Source: Phylloscopus collybita (taxonomy: Eukaryota; Chordata; Aves; Passeriformes; Phylloscopidae). Taken from it: DNA of 64,000 bases. The DNA is taken from the NCBI GenBank assembly GCA_027886175.1, contig JAJNNQ010000016.1:1121001-1185000 (forward strand). Reading direction: 5' to 3'. The translations under genes were made by a program, and so were the position numbers. The stretch's first letter is position 1; each line of letters starts with the position of its first letter. Positions 22,301 to 33,900 of the stretch are shown one piece after another. Under the pieces are notes generated by a model that saw nothing but the letters and a program-made list of their open reading frames with translations, had not been told where the DNA came from and searched no databases.

Positions 22301-25300
22301 ATCTTTCAAACTAATGCTTTGTTATCAATTCTTTTAACACGCAGGGTTTGGGTTTTTTTTTTTTTTTAATTTTTTTTGTTTTGTTTTTGTTTTTGTTTGG
22401 TTTTTTTTTTCTTTTTTTCTTTTTTTCTTTTTTTCTTTTTTTCTTTTTTTTTTTTACTCTCATGTTCTTGCACTTCAGGCCTTGCCCTGATAACAGAGGG
22501 GCTTTGGCAGCAGGATAGCTTTGTGCAGTTCTTGTCCAGCAGGCTGATGTTCACTCTCTGTGCAGTTGTGCCCTTGGCCTGTGGCAGGGAGCTTACAAAC
22601 AAGATTTGTAACAGGATCCCTTTATTTTCTGCAGTTCAAATAGCACACAAATGATTGGTGCTAGAAGGAAGTTGAGATATAAAATGATCTCCTTGTTGGT
22701 ACAAATGTATTTGCAGTCTATTCCCCAGACGGTTTGGGGAGGTTTAGCTTAAATCTGTTGCACCCAGAATTACCAGGAAGTTCCTTCACTGAAGTGTGAT
22801 GGTGTAGAAGATAAGTTCTGAAAGTGGTTAAGTTGGTGTCATCTCCTGATGTAGACAGGGCTTTATTTATAGTGCTTCACCCTTTAGTTTATCTTTAATA
22901 TAAAACACAATAAGCGTGCTTGAAAAAACCTCATTTTTTTCTCTTTGGTTTGGAAACCGTTTGTGAAAACTAATGAAGGTGATACAATTATACATTTGTG
23001 CATTATTCCCAAAATGTTCTGTATTTGAACCCACTGTATTTGAGCAGGAGCAACATTTAATTGATGGCAGAAGTATTTGATGGTTGAAAGAATGGAAAAA
23101 AGCAAGCAGATTTTAATTTTGATCCCGATTCAGCAAAAAATGAGTAAGGATGTATTTACTTTCAGGCACCTGGTTTACTGAATTTTTTTTTAGTTTTAAT
23201 TATTTTTATTTTAGATTTTTTTTAAAATTTAAAAATAATTTAATTTAAAATAATTTTTAAAAATTATTTTATTTTTATTTTTAATTAATTTTACTGATGC
23301 TTTACTGAATGGGGGGTCAATCTGCAGCACAGATTTACAGTTTCCAACCTGTCACTCACCCCCTCCTGCATCTCTCTTTCCCCTTCTTTAAGGTAAAGGA
23401 AAAATAGTGGCTCTCAGGGTTGTGGGGTCTAAGGGATGGGTGTAGGTGCTTGCTTTGCAAGTCTGGAGTGGAGAAAAAGCTGGCCATTGTTATTTTTATT
23501 AGACTAGAATTTGTAAGAACCTCTTTGAAGAGTCTGTTAGGAAGGAGAAAAATTTTAATGAATTTGGATTTTTTTCCAGTGGTTTACTGTTTCCTTTGGA
23601 AAGGCAGATGCCAAGCTTTGCTGGCAGGGATTTATTTAACTGACAGGAGGGTCCCAGTCTGATGCTGCTCCCTGTGACCTGCACTGAGGTGCAGAATGTC
23701 CAAGACACAGCAGTGAACAGTGCATCTCCATTTCCTCCAGTCACTCACTCCTGGAGAGCTAAGAACCACTGCAGCAGCAGTTTCACTCTGCTTTGAATAT
23801 TGGATTTCCTTTGGCAGTTGATGTAGTTATTATGGAGTATGGAACCAGCTAAAAGGAATATCCACCCAGAGCAGAAATGAGCTCCAGGCCTGTGAGATGC
23901 AGAGACATAAATCTTGCTTTGGGGTGGCTCCAGGGGGACTGGGGGAGCTGGACACCCCTCTAGGGAGGATGAAGGTGCTCTGTGCTTTCCAAGATCAGAG
24001 TAAGGAAGAGAACACTCAAAGTCATCCAACTGTTTCCAGCCCCTGGCCTGTCCTGAAATCTCTGCAGAGAAGTTGCTTTGACTTGGATTGCCTTGCTCTG
24101 CCTCCTTGCTCGTGTTGTCAGAGAACTTTGTGTCCTTCTGCTTCCTAACCTTCAAGGAGGGCTGATGTGTGTGCTCATAACCAGCCTCATCTGAGCCTGG
24201 AGTTCTCCTGCAAACCCTGCAGACAGCATCAGTCCCCCAGCAGGGCCAGGGCTGCCCTCCTGCCACTGCTCCAGGGGTCTGTGCCGTGCTCAGATAGAGC
24301 AGGCAGCAAACCAGCTCCCAGGGCTGGCCTCTGGGAAACAAAGGAGGGATGTAGGTTCTTCTTTTTGCTTTCCTCATGTCTTACTCCCCTCTAGGATGGT
24401 TAATCCTTGGTGTAAATGTCACATTTGGGGAAAGCAGACGTTAGCTAGATGGCCTTGAAGGGATGGAGTCTTTCATTGCTGGAAGTCTGATGTTGGGGAG
24501 CAGCAGCGTGGGCTTCCTAAACCTGCCTGGCCTTGGGTTTCAACCTGAGCCCCCAAAGTGCTCCTTTGAGAGGGCCTGGGGAACATTTTCTGAAGATGAA
24601 ATTGTTAGTGCAGTTTAAGGAAATGGGGTGCTTGTCTGGCAGGGAAGCTGTGACCCCCCTGGGCATCTTAACTAGGCTGCTGCTTGGTCAGCAGAGGATA
24701 ATTCTTGGTACTGCTTCCAAATACGTGCATCTCGTGATTTGTTAGATTTATAATTATAGATATTAGAACTGGTCTGATTCCCTATGGGGCTTTCCCATAG
24801 AAATGGAGGGTGCTAAGAAGATTTCAGTTTGTGATTGTGGGTGATTGCTGCAGCCCCAGAAGCCCTGGTGTTACAGCAGTCGTGGGAACAAGAAGTGCAG
24901 AATTTGGGCTAGGCATGTCCTGGTTTAGGGCTCTGGCTCTCAGCTGAGGCTGCCAACATGCAAATAGATTTCTCATGTGAAATGGAACCGGATGGCTTGG
25001 ATCTGTCCATGGGAATTTCAAAGTGGAGGGTTTCCAGGCAGCTCTATACCTGCAGGGATGGGTCTGTGTTGCTTCTTTCTCGATTTCAAAAAATCTGAGT
25101 CAATCTTGTGTCAGCAGATGCAGCTGCTGTTGAGTCTCTTGCACTTTGGGACACCTTGTGCTGGTCTCAGTGGGCCAGGTTGGCTCAACACTAGGATTGA
25201 ATCTGCTGTAAGAGTGAGTAGGGAATTCAGAGTACCACTGAATCCCCTTGGGAGGAAGGAGGATCATGTCCTGATGAATCTCTGGAGTTTGCTTCTTTTC

Positions 25301-26454
25301 TTGTAGGGGGTGAGAATGGTCTTGCTCATTGCCTGTCATGAAATACTGTGTTGAAAATGACAGTGTTCATTAGGCTACACATATATTCTGTATCTTTCAC
25401 AAGTGAGACATTGTTTTATTCATAGAATCATTATCCTTTGTACATATCCTGGTTTGAAATGGTGAAAATGTTTAGTATCTGGCAGCTTTTGTTTTCTAGT
25501 GCTTCTGCTTTATTTGCAAGCGTCCTCCATCCTTGCTCTCCATGGTGAGGCACTTCAGGGGCAGCTGCCACTGAGGCTGCTGAGACTGGCAGGTATATCT
25601 TGGCATTTGCTGCACTACATGCCCTGGTGACAGTGAGGCTGGATGTCATTGGCCTGGGGAGTCATGGAAAAATGAAAGGGCAAGGTAGTGGTGAAAGGAA
25701 ATCTGGGTCTGTCAGCAGGGGTGACAGGTGATGAGATGCAGAATAAGGTAGTGCATGAGCCCATCAGGAGATAAAATTGAGGCTGTGAGTACCAAAAGAA
25801 ACAAGCAGGACATGAGCAGGAATAATCTGCCTGCCCAGCAGAGATGGTGTGTAACAGTTCAGGGAGGCAAGGCAATGTCAAGGCAGAAGGGCAGACATGA
25901 AGGACTGCTGTGCTGGGATACTTGAGGGGTTTATTACACCTTCTGTGACACCCCAGCTGTGTCTGGACCTACAGAGGTGGCTGGCTAAGTAATAATTGCA
26001 GCACAAATAAACAAACAAACACATTTGGATCTGGGAGGGTTGACACCAGTACAGCAATGTGGTGGTACAGTGCTGAGAGAGGACAGGCTGGCAGCAGGGG
26101 AGCAGCACAGAACTAGACTAGTCAGGGAGTGGTGAGATAAAAGATGATTTAGGTTTCTGTGTGAAGACTGCAATTTAGCTTCAAGTGATTTGGGCTTTTT
26201 TTTTTTTTTTGCCTTTTTTTTTTTTTTTTAATCTACACTCCCTCTAAAACTGGTTCAGCTGAATGGGCAAGTATGTGACTTTAATGAGATTCCTGAAGTC
26301 TTAGTAAGAACTGTGGTTAAAGCCTGTCTGCCAGAAGCAGATGGATGGCAGGACATTAGGATACGTCTCTTGATGCTGTCAGCAGCAGGTCCATGGCACA
26401 GAACCAGAGGGCAGGGATTCCCCTTGGAGCAGCACATGGAAAACCTCCTTCCTG
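19386..26454. other. intergenic DNA with T-rich and AT-rich tracts
   Basis: No gene is confirmed. The stretch includes a T-rich (CTTTTTTT)n tract at about 22,350–22,456 and a strongly AT-rich block at 23,186–23,297 containing a 26-bp perfect palindrome centred between 23,258 and 23,259. Several plus-strand open frames at 20.1–22.7 kb have a codon pattern that looks protein-like; they are discussed under findings. No repeat family could be named for most of this DNA. Confidence 0.55.
21290..21663 (+). other. unidentified exon-like open frame
   Basis: A good 3' splice site, a pyrimidine tract ending in 'ccttctgcag' at 21,289, is followed by about 124 open codons with ordinary codon choice ending in TAG. 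The predicted peptide has no low complexity and contains 'LKSALERLQDVGVTIPEQL', which could form a helix. No family is recognised and no convincing partner donor or start exon was found. The full open frame begins upstream at 21,160. Chance remains a real explanation: with three stop codons in 64, dozens of frames over 100 codons are expected in a window this size. Confidence 0.15.
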
Positions 26455-26457
26455 GGT

Positions 26458-26700
26458 GTGCTGGTTTTGGCTGGAGTCAAGTTAATTTTCGTCATAGTGG
26501 CTGGTATGGGGCTGTGTTTTGGATTTGTGCTGAAAACAGGGTTGATAACTCCGGGATATTTTGGTTATTGCTGAGCAGGGCTTGCACAGAGCCAAGGCCT
26601 TTCCTGCCTCTCACCCCACCCTGCCAGTGAGTGGCTGGGGGAGCACAGGGAGCTGATCCCAGCTGCCCAAAGGGATCCCCAGAGCAGAGCAGAGCAGAGG
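26458..26700 (+). mobile_element. ERV LTR fragment (common avian family)
   Basis: The sequence begins 'tgtgctggttttggctggag' and continues 'agttaattttcgtcatagtggctggtatggggctgtgttttggatttgtgctgaaaacagggttgataa' in short recognisable blocks. This is a familiar bird LTR. It fades near 26,700, so it lacks its 3' part. It is followed by a (GAG/GAA)n tract at 26,728–26,762. It has no sequence similarity to the two solo-LTR families A and B. Confidence 0.7.
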
Positions 26701-26729
26701 ATGGTGTGCTCAGCAATACAAGCTGGGCC

Positions 26730-26760
<31 letters not shown>

Positions 26761-26762
26761 GG

Positions 26763-29700
26763 TTAAACATGACACTGGGCAGTGCATCTCTGCTGGCTCC
26801 TTAAGCAGAGGAGACTCTACTTCAGTGAATATCCTTCACATCTTGAGTGAGTGTCGTGTGCCAGAGAAAGCAATAATAGTTTCTGGATGCACTGGACATT
26901 GCGAGGCATGAAAAGCAAGCATTGAACTCCAGTCAAGCTGCAAGAGTAAACAGGAACTCAAAAGAAGCTCCTGATCATTACAGGAAGAATGTTTGTCCAG
27001 TTCTCCCCAGAGCAGAAGAAATCAGATGAGTTGCAGGAAGGAGGAACACTGGAGTTATGTGGAAGTGATGTTTTCCTTCAACACTCCCTATAGCACTCAA
27101 TAAAGATCTGTGTCACATTTGGGGACATCCTGAATTTTTAAGAAAACAATAAGGGTAGGACAGGGAATTTGCATGAGTAACCCTCCCTTTCTCATTTATC
27201 AGGGCTGTCTTCCAGCAAGGGTTCGACTCTTTTCACGCCCTGCCAAATCTTTGCAAATGATCTCATGGACATGACCTCCCTTTCTTGGAGCCTTGCAGCT
27301 TCCCTCCAGCAAACATGGCAGGGACAGCCTTGGGGAGGCAGTGATAGCTCTCCAGCTGCCTGGCTGTGACTTTGGAAACTGGATGTGTAAATGTTTGCTT
27401 CATGCACAGTTGTCACCTCTGGGAAGTGAACAAAGGCAAGCACAGGTACAAATTTCAGGCAGGCAGCCAGCACAGTAGACAGTTGCCTGGGGCAGCAGAC
27501 TGTTGAATGCAGCAGAATGCCAAGGCTTTGCCAGGAGGAAGGCTTGCTGCCGCTGCTCTGCCCTCCAAGAAGCTTTAGACCTTTAACCTGAGGCTTGAGA
27601 TTCATGTCCTGTTCTCAGGCAACAGCTCCTCACTGGGGCCAGGTGGTCCTTGGCACTGTGGGTGCAAGCATCAGACCTGCAGTGCTCCAGCAGGCTCACT
27701 TCTGCTGTTTGAGTGATCCCTGCCCGCTGCAAGGGGTGGGATGGGACCTTTCTCCACAGAAGTGAGAGCAAGCTGTGGTTTTGGAGTTCTCCCTCCTGCT
27801 CCTGCATCCCGCAGTGCTGCAGGAGTGGGCTGAGTTGGTGTGAGTGGGCTGCTGCAGGGGGAGGATGGTTTGGGGTGAAAGTGGGAGTCTCTTGGCTGGG
27901 GAAGGATGGCCAGGAGGGGTGGGCTGCCTGCAGTGAGCCTGGGCTGTCCTCCCCAACGCTTCCCTGACTCTGTTCATCCCAGCCCACCTCTTCACCCCAC
28001 CTCTCTCATCCTCACAAAGTCTCACTGCTGTCTCCCACCCAGCCCTGCTTGGGCACCCAACCTCACTAAGCTGTTTGAACCAGCCCTGCAGTTGGGCTTA
28101 AAAGATAAGCCAAGCTTTTTATTTCTAAAATCAGACCCTCTCATGCAGGATTTTGGTGGCAAGTAGAAACAGGCGCAAGAGGGGAAGACCACATTCCTCA
28201 GACCACCAGCCAAGTGCTTTTCAGCTTTTGGTGTGGAAGCTGCTGGCTGAGCCTAAATCCCTGCAGCAATGCCTCACCTGCTATTACCACTTTATCTGAA
28301 GTCATAAACACAGCCAGGGAAGGAATTATTTCCAGCATCTTGAAAAGGACTGGCTTCCATAATTCACATATTAGCTGGATGGCAGTTGCTTTCCCCAGCA
28401 GCAGATTTTAGGTGGAGTTCAGAGTTTGGGAACTCTGGAGGAACTGCTTTAGTTGCCACCTCAGACAGGGTATTAGACTGGCTGGATAAGCCACCTTATC
28501 CCACACAGCAATACTTACATCTCGTGTTTCCAAGTAAGATGGCAAGCACTTGCTTGTGCTTGTTGGCAGTCGGGTTGCTACCAGCAGTACTCATAACACT
28601 TCACTGCTGTTAATCATCGTCTGCCTGTGCATATTAATGCTCAAAAGGAGATCTTTAATCAGTGCCATGTGTTTCTGGACCAGCTTTCACATGAGCATCT
28701 CCCAGGCTTTCCTGGCTGGGAAAGTTTTTGTTTCCACCAGGCCACGGTGCTGCCGGTGGGCCACCAGTGCAGGGCAGTGGGACAGTGCAGTGCCTGCTGC
28801 TGCCCCTGCCGTGTGCTCCGAGAGGCTCCCAGGGACACTGACATCACCTGTGTTTGTGGAGCTGCCTCATCAGCTGTCTGACATTCCTGGCGGGGAGAGG
28901 CCCCCGGGCGGCTGGCCACGGGCTGCTCCTTTCTCAGAGCCCGCAGGGTGAGGGCAAAGCTGGGAGATGCACTTCTCCCATCATGTCATCTGTTTACACG
29001 GCACATGCCTCGTGTGTGTGTGTGTTGGGGGGTGGGGTGAGACACTGAGGGCTTTGATTTTTGTTCCCCCTGCCCTAGTTCTCCTTTCTGGCTGTGCTGA
29101 GATGGAAAGGTGGGACGCTCTCATCTCTGCCAGCGAAAAGGTTTTCTGTATCCGAGGCTGGCTTGGAAATTCTTTAGGTGACATCACACCGTGTCTGTGC
29201 AGACTCATTGTTTGTCATGGAAAAGCCATTCATCCATACACAACTTCCTTCCTCCCCAGACTCAGGGAGATAAACTTTCCATTCTGTCTATTCCCTATAG
29301 AAACAGCCCCCAAACACGTCTGCGTGGCCAGGCACACACACACACACCTCGCCGTGCCTCCCTCCCTGCGGCTGGGGGAGGAGGAGAAGGGAGGATACAG
29401 GAGATGTGAATAAAGTCACCCTGTTTTCTTCAGACGTGGATCCCGCTGTGCCCGAGCAGTAAAACTCCCCTCCCGCTGAGGTGCTGGGTCACACAAGGCT
29501 TTTTTTGTCCTGAGGCTAATTCTGGCACTTGCAGCCCCACATCTGCCTGCCAGGTGAGATGGGCCGGCAGCTGCAGGTACAGCACATCTGGATGGGGGAG
29601 GCAGCGAAGCGTGCCCGCAAACAAACACTGCAACTCCACCGTGGCGGCTGCGAGGAATTCCACCCAAAAATACACTTCAGCGGTCTCAGCTGCCCAGGCT

Positions 29701-29800
29701 GGTGATTCATGTCTCGGGTGCTGCTGGTGGGGCAGCCGGCAGGGCTGGGCACTGCTGTGCCCCGCGGCCTGGGGGGGACCCGCCCGAGCAGCCTGCCTGC
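26763..29800. other. intergenic DNA, no gene seen
   Basis: Apparently unique sequence with scattered short open frames on both strands. A (TG)n tract near 29,008–29,026 and a (CA)n tract near 29,334–29,348 are present. No transposon or exon was recognised. Confidence 0.55.
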
Positions 29801-29805
29801 TGCAA

Positions 29806-29895
29806 GGGAGCCTGCTGCAGGGGAGCCTGCTGCAAGGGAGCCTGCTGCAGGGGAGCCTGCTGCTGCAGGGGAGCCTGCTGCTGCAGGGGCAGGGC
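29806..29895. repeat. 15-bp tandem repeat (CTGCAGGGGAGC units)
   Basis: About six units of 'ctgctgcaggggagc', alternating CTGCAAGGGAGC and CTGCAGGGGAGC; the last two units have an extra CTG. The period is a multiple of three, so open frames cross it in several phases. It lies about 0.95 kb upstream of the WNT5B start codon. Confidence 0.85.
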
Positions 29896-30259
29896 TGGGG
29901 GGACGCCAGGCCTGGTGAGAAGGCTGGCACGGACGGACCGGCGGGGGGAGATTTTTTTTCCCCGTGGGAGAGAGGTGGGAAGCGTGTGGTGCAGGGTAGG
30001 ACGGGGCAGTGAGAAGCCTTGTAGAGATGGAGGCGGCAGCAGCAGCGTGGATGGTGGGCTAAGGAGGCTGTTTCCCGACGGCATGAGGGCGGCAGGGTGC
30101 GAGGAGCACGTCAGAAGCACCGGCACAGTGCGGGGCGCCTGCCTTCGCTTTCTGCCGGGCTCGGCGGGAGGCAGCGCTGAGGAGCTGCCCGATTGCCCTG
30201 CCTTTGAGGATTCCAGCGGGGAAAGGAGAGGGTGTTTGGACAAGAGGAGCCTTTGAAGC

Positions 30260-30849
30260 TTTTTTCTCCTGTCCGGCTCCCCTGCCTACAGAGCCATGTT
30301 GCTCCGGTGCCAGCCCCTCTCTGCCGCGGTCGCTGTTGGACCGGCCGAGCCTCGCAGAGCCCCCGCCCGGGCCACGGGGCCCTTCGGGAGGGGTTTTGGG
30401 GAGGGGGCAGCCCTTTTCCGAGCCGCCCGTGCAGTACAAAGGCAGCGCTTTGATGCTCCCCGCACACCTGCGGCCGCGGGGCTCCCGGCACCGCCGCCCC
30501 CGGGCCGCGCATCAAAGGCGGGGGCGGCCCGGGGAGCCCGAGCGACGGCCGCCGGGGCGAGAGCGGCCCCGCCGTCTGTGCGCTCGGCACGGGGCGGCTC
30601 CGGCGGAGCCCCGGCAGCGCGGCCCCTGCCCCGGGGCCGGGGGCGGGCGGAGGCAGGGCCGCCGCCGGAGCCCCCGGGAGGCGGCGGCCGGGGGAGGGTC
30701 CTGCGGGGTGGGAGGGGGCGGCAGCCGGGCTGAGCTCGCCGCGCCCCCCGCCGCACGCAGGCCCCGCTCCAGGGCTTCTCCTCGGCGTTTCTCCGCAGGG
30801 CGCCCCGTCCCGGCGGCCGGCTCCGCGGGGGCTGCCCCCGCAGCCCACC
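30260..30849 (+). promoter_or_regulatory. WNT5B: WNT5B start-region CpG island with TCF/LEF-like sites
   Basis: CpG-dense DNA continues past the first coding exon to about 31,120. Three WWCAAAG-type TCF/LEF motifs lie close together: TACAAAGG at 30,435–30,442, ATCAAAG in reverse (CTTTGAT) at 30,448–30,454, and ATCAAAGG at 30,511–30,518. No TATA box is evident. A pyrimidine tract ending in 'tttctccgcag' at 30,798 would make 30,799 the first base of the ATG exon, implying an upstream noncoding exon as in mammals. That exon was not located. Confidence 0.6.
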
Positions 30850-30929
30850 ATGACCGGGCCCAGGCTGGCCCTCGCCGCCGCGCTCCTCTGCAGCTGCACC
30901 TCGCCCGTGGCCGACGCCAACTCCTGGTG
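30850..30929 (+). CDS. WNT5B: WNT5B coding exon 1 (signal peptide)
   Basis: The ATG sits in 'cccaccATGA', with A at −3. It encodes 26 residues plus two bases: [20 protein letters not shown], then ADANSW. The tail ANSW is shared by WNT5 proteins. The donor G|GTAAGTG is at 30,930. The next exon completes the second tryptophan (TG|G). Confidence 0.95.
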
Positions 30930-33900
30930 GTAAGTGAGGGCGGCCGGCGGCGCCTTTGTCCGCCCGGGGCCGGGCACCGGGACCGTCCGAGGCGGGCGGC
31001 AGCTCCTGCCCCGCGCCCCCCGCGGGAGCTGCCCCGCCTGCCTCGGCCCTTTCGCAGCCCCTCGCTTCCCGCCGGGTTCCCCCCCCGGCCCTTCCCGCTG
31101 TCCCTGCCCGCTGTCGGGAGCGCTGGGACGCAGCCCCTCTCCTCCAGTCATTTCTGGGCTCCTTTTGTACGGGCTCGCTGAAATGCCGTCCGGGCTTTAG
31201 GATGTGGGGAATGCGCAGGGAGTGGATGGGTAAGGTTTCCTAGCCGCTGCCAAAAAGCCCAGCGAGCAGCCGCCGAGCCCCCTTCCCCCGAAGAGCGGAA
31301 AATAGCCTGGCTCGAAGGCAGGCATCGCTCGCTGGCGCTGCGTGAAATAGCTGCTCGCTTTCTTCTGCAGGGAAAGTGCTGAGCTTTCGCTCTGCCCCCT
31401 CCCCATCCCGGGTGTCCTTCTGTGTTGAAACTCGGGTTACAAAGCAACAGTGCTGCTCCCGCTTAGAGCCCCGGCAAAGCCTCGCATCTGGCGGAGCTGT
31501 GCAGGGAGGCAGCTGACATGAGAAATGCTCCCGGGCTCCCGGAGCGGGGCCGGGCTGGGCTGGGCTGGGCTGGGCTGGGCTGCTGGAGGGAGAGAGGTGT
31601 CGCCGAGGGGGCCTCTCCCTCCAGGCTCCCTGGGATGATGTTTTTCTCATCGCAGGTCTTTGGCCATGAACCCCATCCAGAGGCCTGAGATGTACATCAT
31701 CGGCGCCCAGCCGGTGTGCAGCCAGCTGCCGGGGCTGTCCCCGGGGCAGCGCAAGCTCTGCCAGCTCTACCAGGAGCACATGGTGTTCATCGGGGAAGGG
31801 GCCCGCAGCGCCATCAAGGAGTGCCAGTACCAGTTTCGGCAGCGGCGTTGGAACTGCAGCACGGTGGACAACACCTCCGTCTTCGGGAGGGTGATGAAAA
31901 TAGGTAAGAGCGGCTTGGGGGGACAGGAGTCCGGCTGTGCCCCTGCACCTCTGTGCCGTCAGACAGTGCTGAGCCCCGCTTGCACGGCTCCCAGAGCTGC
32001 CCTGGAGGGGCTCTGCCCTGCCCGGCCCTGCAGGTGCTCCCCGGCCACAGCAGGGGCAGCGGGGTGGGGGGGACACACAGTTTCTTTTGAGAGGAGGTCA
32101 GGAAAAAGGGGGGCTGCCTCTGTTCGCTGTGCTTCTTTAAAGGTAACGAGGGAAGAAGCTGGAGGCAGGAGCGGTGGCCCCGTGTTATCGTTTCCCAGCA
32201 TCTCAGGCAGGGAATGCAGCTCTGAGATGTGGGAAATACGAACTGGCCGGGCATGGAAATCCCCCCCGCTTCTCCCCACTGCCACTTTCTGTGTAAACCT
32301 CAGGGATTTTTATAATTCCTGCCCTGCTGGCCCTAAGAGGCACATTGACAGGCCATTGCTGCACTTGAATTGAGGTGTGACCTAGCTACATTGTCCCAGC
32401 TCCTTTTGAAATGCAGTCATCTGATGGCAAGAAACTGAGAAATCCGGGCTCGGTTTGATATGTCCGACAGCCAGGCCAATAAAGAAAAGGTGTTAAAACA
32501 GCCACACACACACACACACTCACTCACTCACTCACTCCCCACAACCCCTGTCTGAAGGGTTTGTTTCCCACCCACAAAGCCAATCATTTACACAGAAGAA
32601 TCAGAACTATTTCTCGGTTGTGAACTCGAGGGATGGAAAAAGACCTTCAGCTCCTGTCCCCCCAGTACTGCTCGCACTGCTTTTGGCTTCACTCTCAAAA
32701 CAAGTACATAAGCAGCAGGACACCAGGAGATGCATCTTTAATACCTCTGGGGCATTTAGGCAATAGGGCACAAAGCCCTGTGATCTCCTCCCTTTGATCC
32801 TGAGATTCATGTGCCATCCTAGAGAATTCTAGGGGTATTCCTGCACGTGTTACTTGGTCTTGCAGAATTCCTTTTTCAGCCCACCAGAGCGGTTCTAATT
32901 CCTCCCTTTCTGCCCAGCTCATACCCCAGCAATTCCTCTCTGGGGTGCTCCCCTGGGAAATGCCTTTTCCTGATGCATCCTTCCAGTCCCTGTCACACAT
33001 CCAAGGCATCTGTGCCTCCTTGATCTCTCACTTTCTGATAGCAAGGGTGGTGGCCAGATGGGGCTGCATGCAATCCCGGATTGTTAAAACTCGTGCTTTG
33101 GGGGATGAAAACTGAAATTTCCTCCACCAAAGGACGGAAAATACACCTCCATCTCTCCTTTCTGATGTCACCCCTCACGTGTAACTTCTCCTAAAGAATG
33201 GTGTCGGTTTCAAATCCCCCAAGCAATACTTGTGACTCCAGAAGGATGCAGTAAAATAGGAATCTCCCCTTCTGGAGCAATCCTCATCCTCCAGTAGCTT
33301 CCTGCAGCTCTGGGTTGGTGAGGTGAGAAGGTTCCACACAGGGAGAAGAGAAGTAAGGGTGAACTAAGAGAGCAGAGATCAGGGCTGAAGGATGCAAAGC
33401 TGTCAGGAAGAATCAGAATGTGTAGAGGAAGAGGGCACTAGAGTGGATAGTGGAAGTGGAGGGATTTCTCCTCGTTAAAATGAATTTGATCCTGTGAGTT
33501 AAGATTGGGAGCAGATTTTTTTTTTTTTTGGGGTGTATTTTGGTGAAGGCAGAGGTGCTGTAAGTGTGTGAGGGGTATGGCCATTAGTCCTGCTCCTGCT
33601 GTTTGGTTTGTGTGTGTGTGCATTTGCTGAGCCTTGTTGTATCTGTGGCAGGAATCTGCTGATGGCAGTGTCTGAGGGGACTGCCTGCAGTTGCCCTCTC
33701 TCTGAAAACCTGTCCCAACAGAGTTTTGGAACCATCCTCTGGTCAGTTAGAGCACGTTCAGATGTTTATACTCCAGCACAGAGATTGCACAAAGGAAAAA
33801 TGTCACCAGAGGTGTCCTGGGGTATTCCAGGATCTTTGGTGATTCCTGGCTGTTATCTGTGTCACTGATAAGCTGCCGTGGAGGGAGATGCTGCCTCTCC

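Noticed and set aside
27220..27232. GGTTCGACTC resembling a tRNA B-box
   Set aside because: No A-box or cloverleaf can be drawn in the preceding 60 bp.
30111..31181. Frames of 325 and 346 codons on both strands over the WNT5B CpG island
   Set aside because: Stop codons are rare in such CpG-rich DNA; the peptides are Arg/Pro/Ala/Gly-rich and the real coding exon lies in another frame.
31660..32373. 237-codon frame starting in WNT5B exon 2
   Set aside because: Only the part to 31,903 is coding; the rest runs into intron 2 past a good donor.
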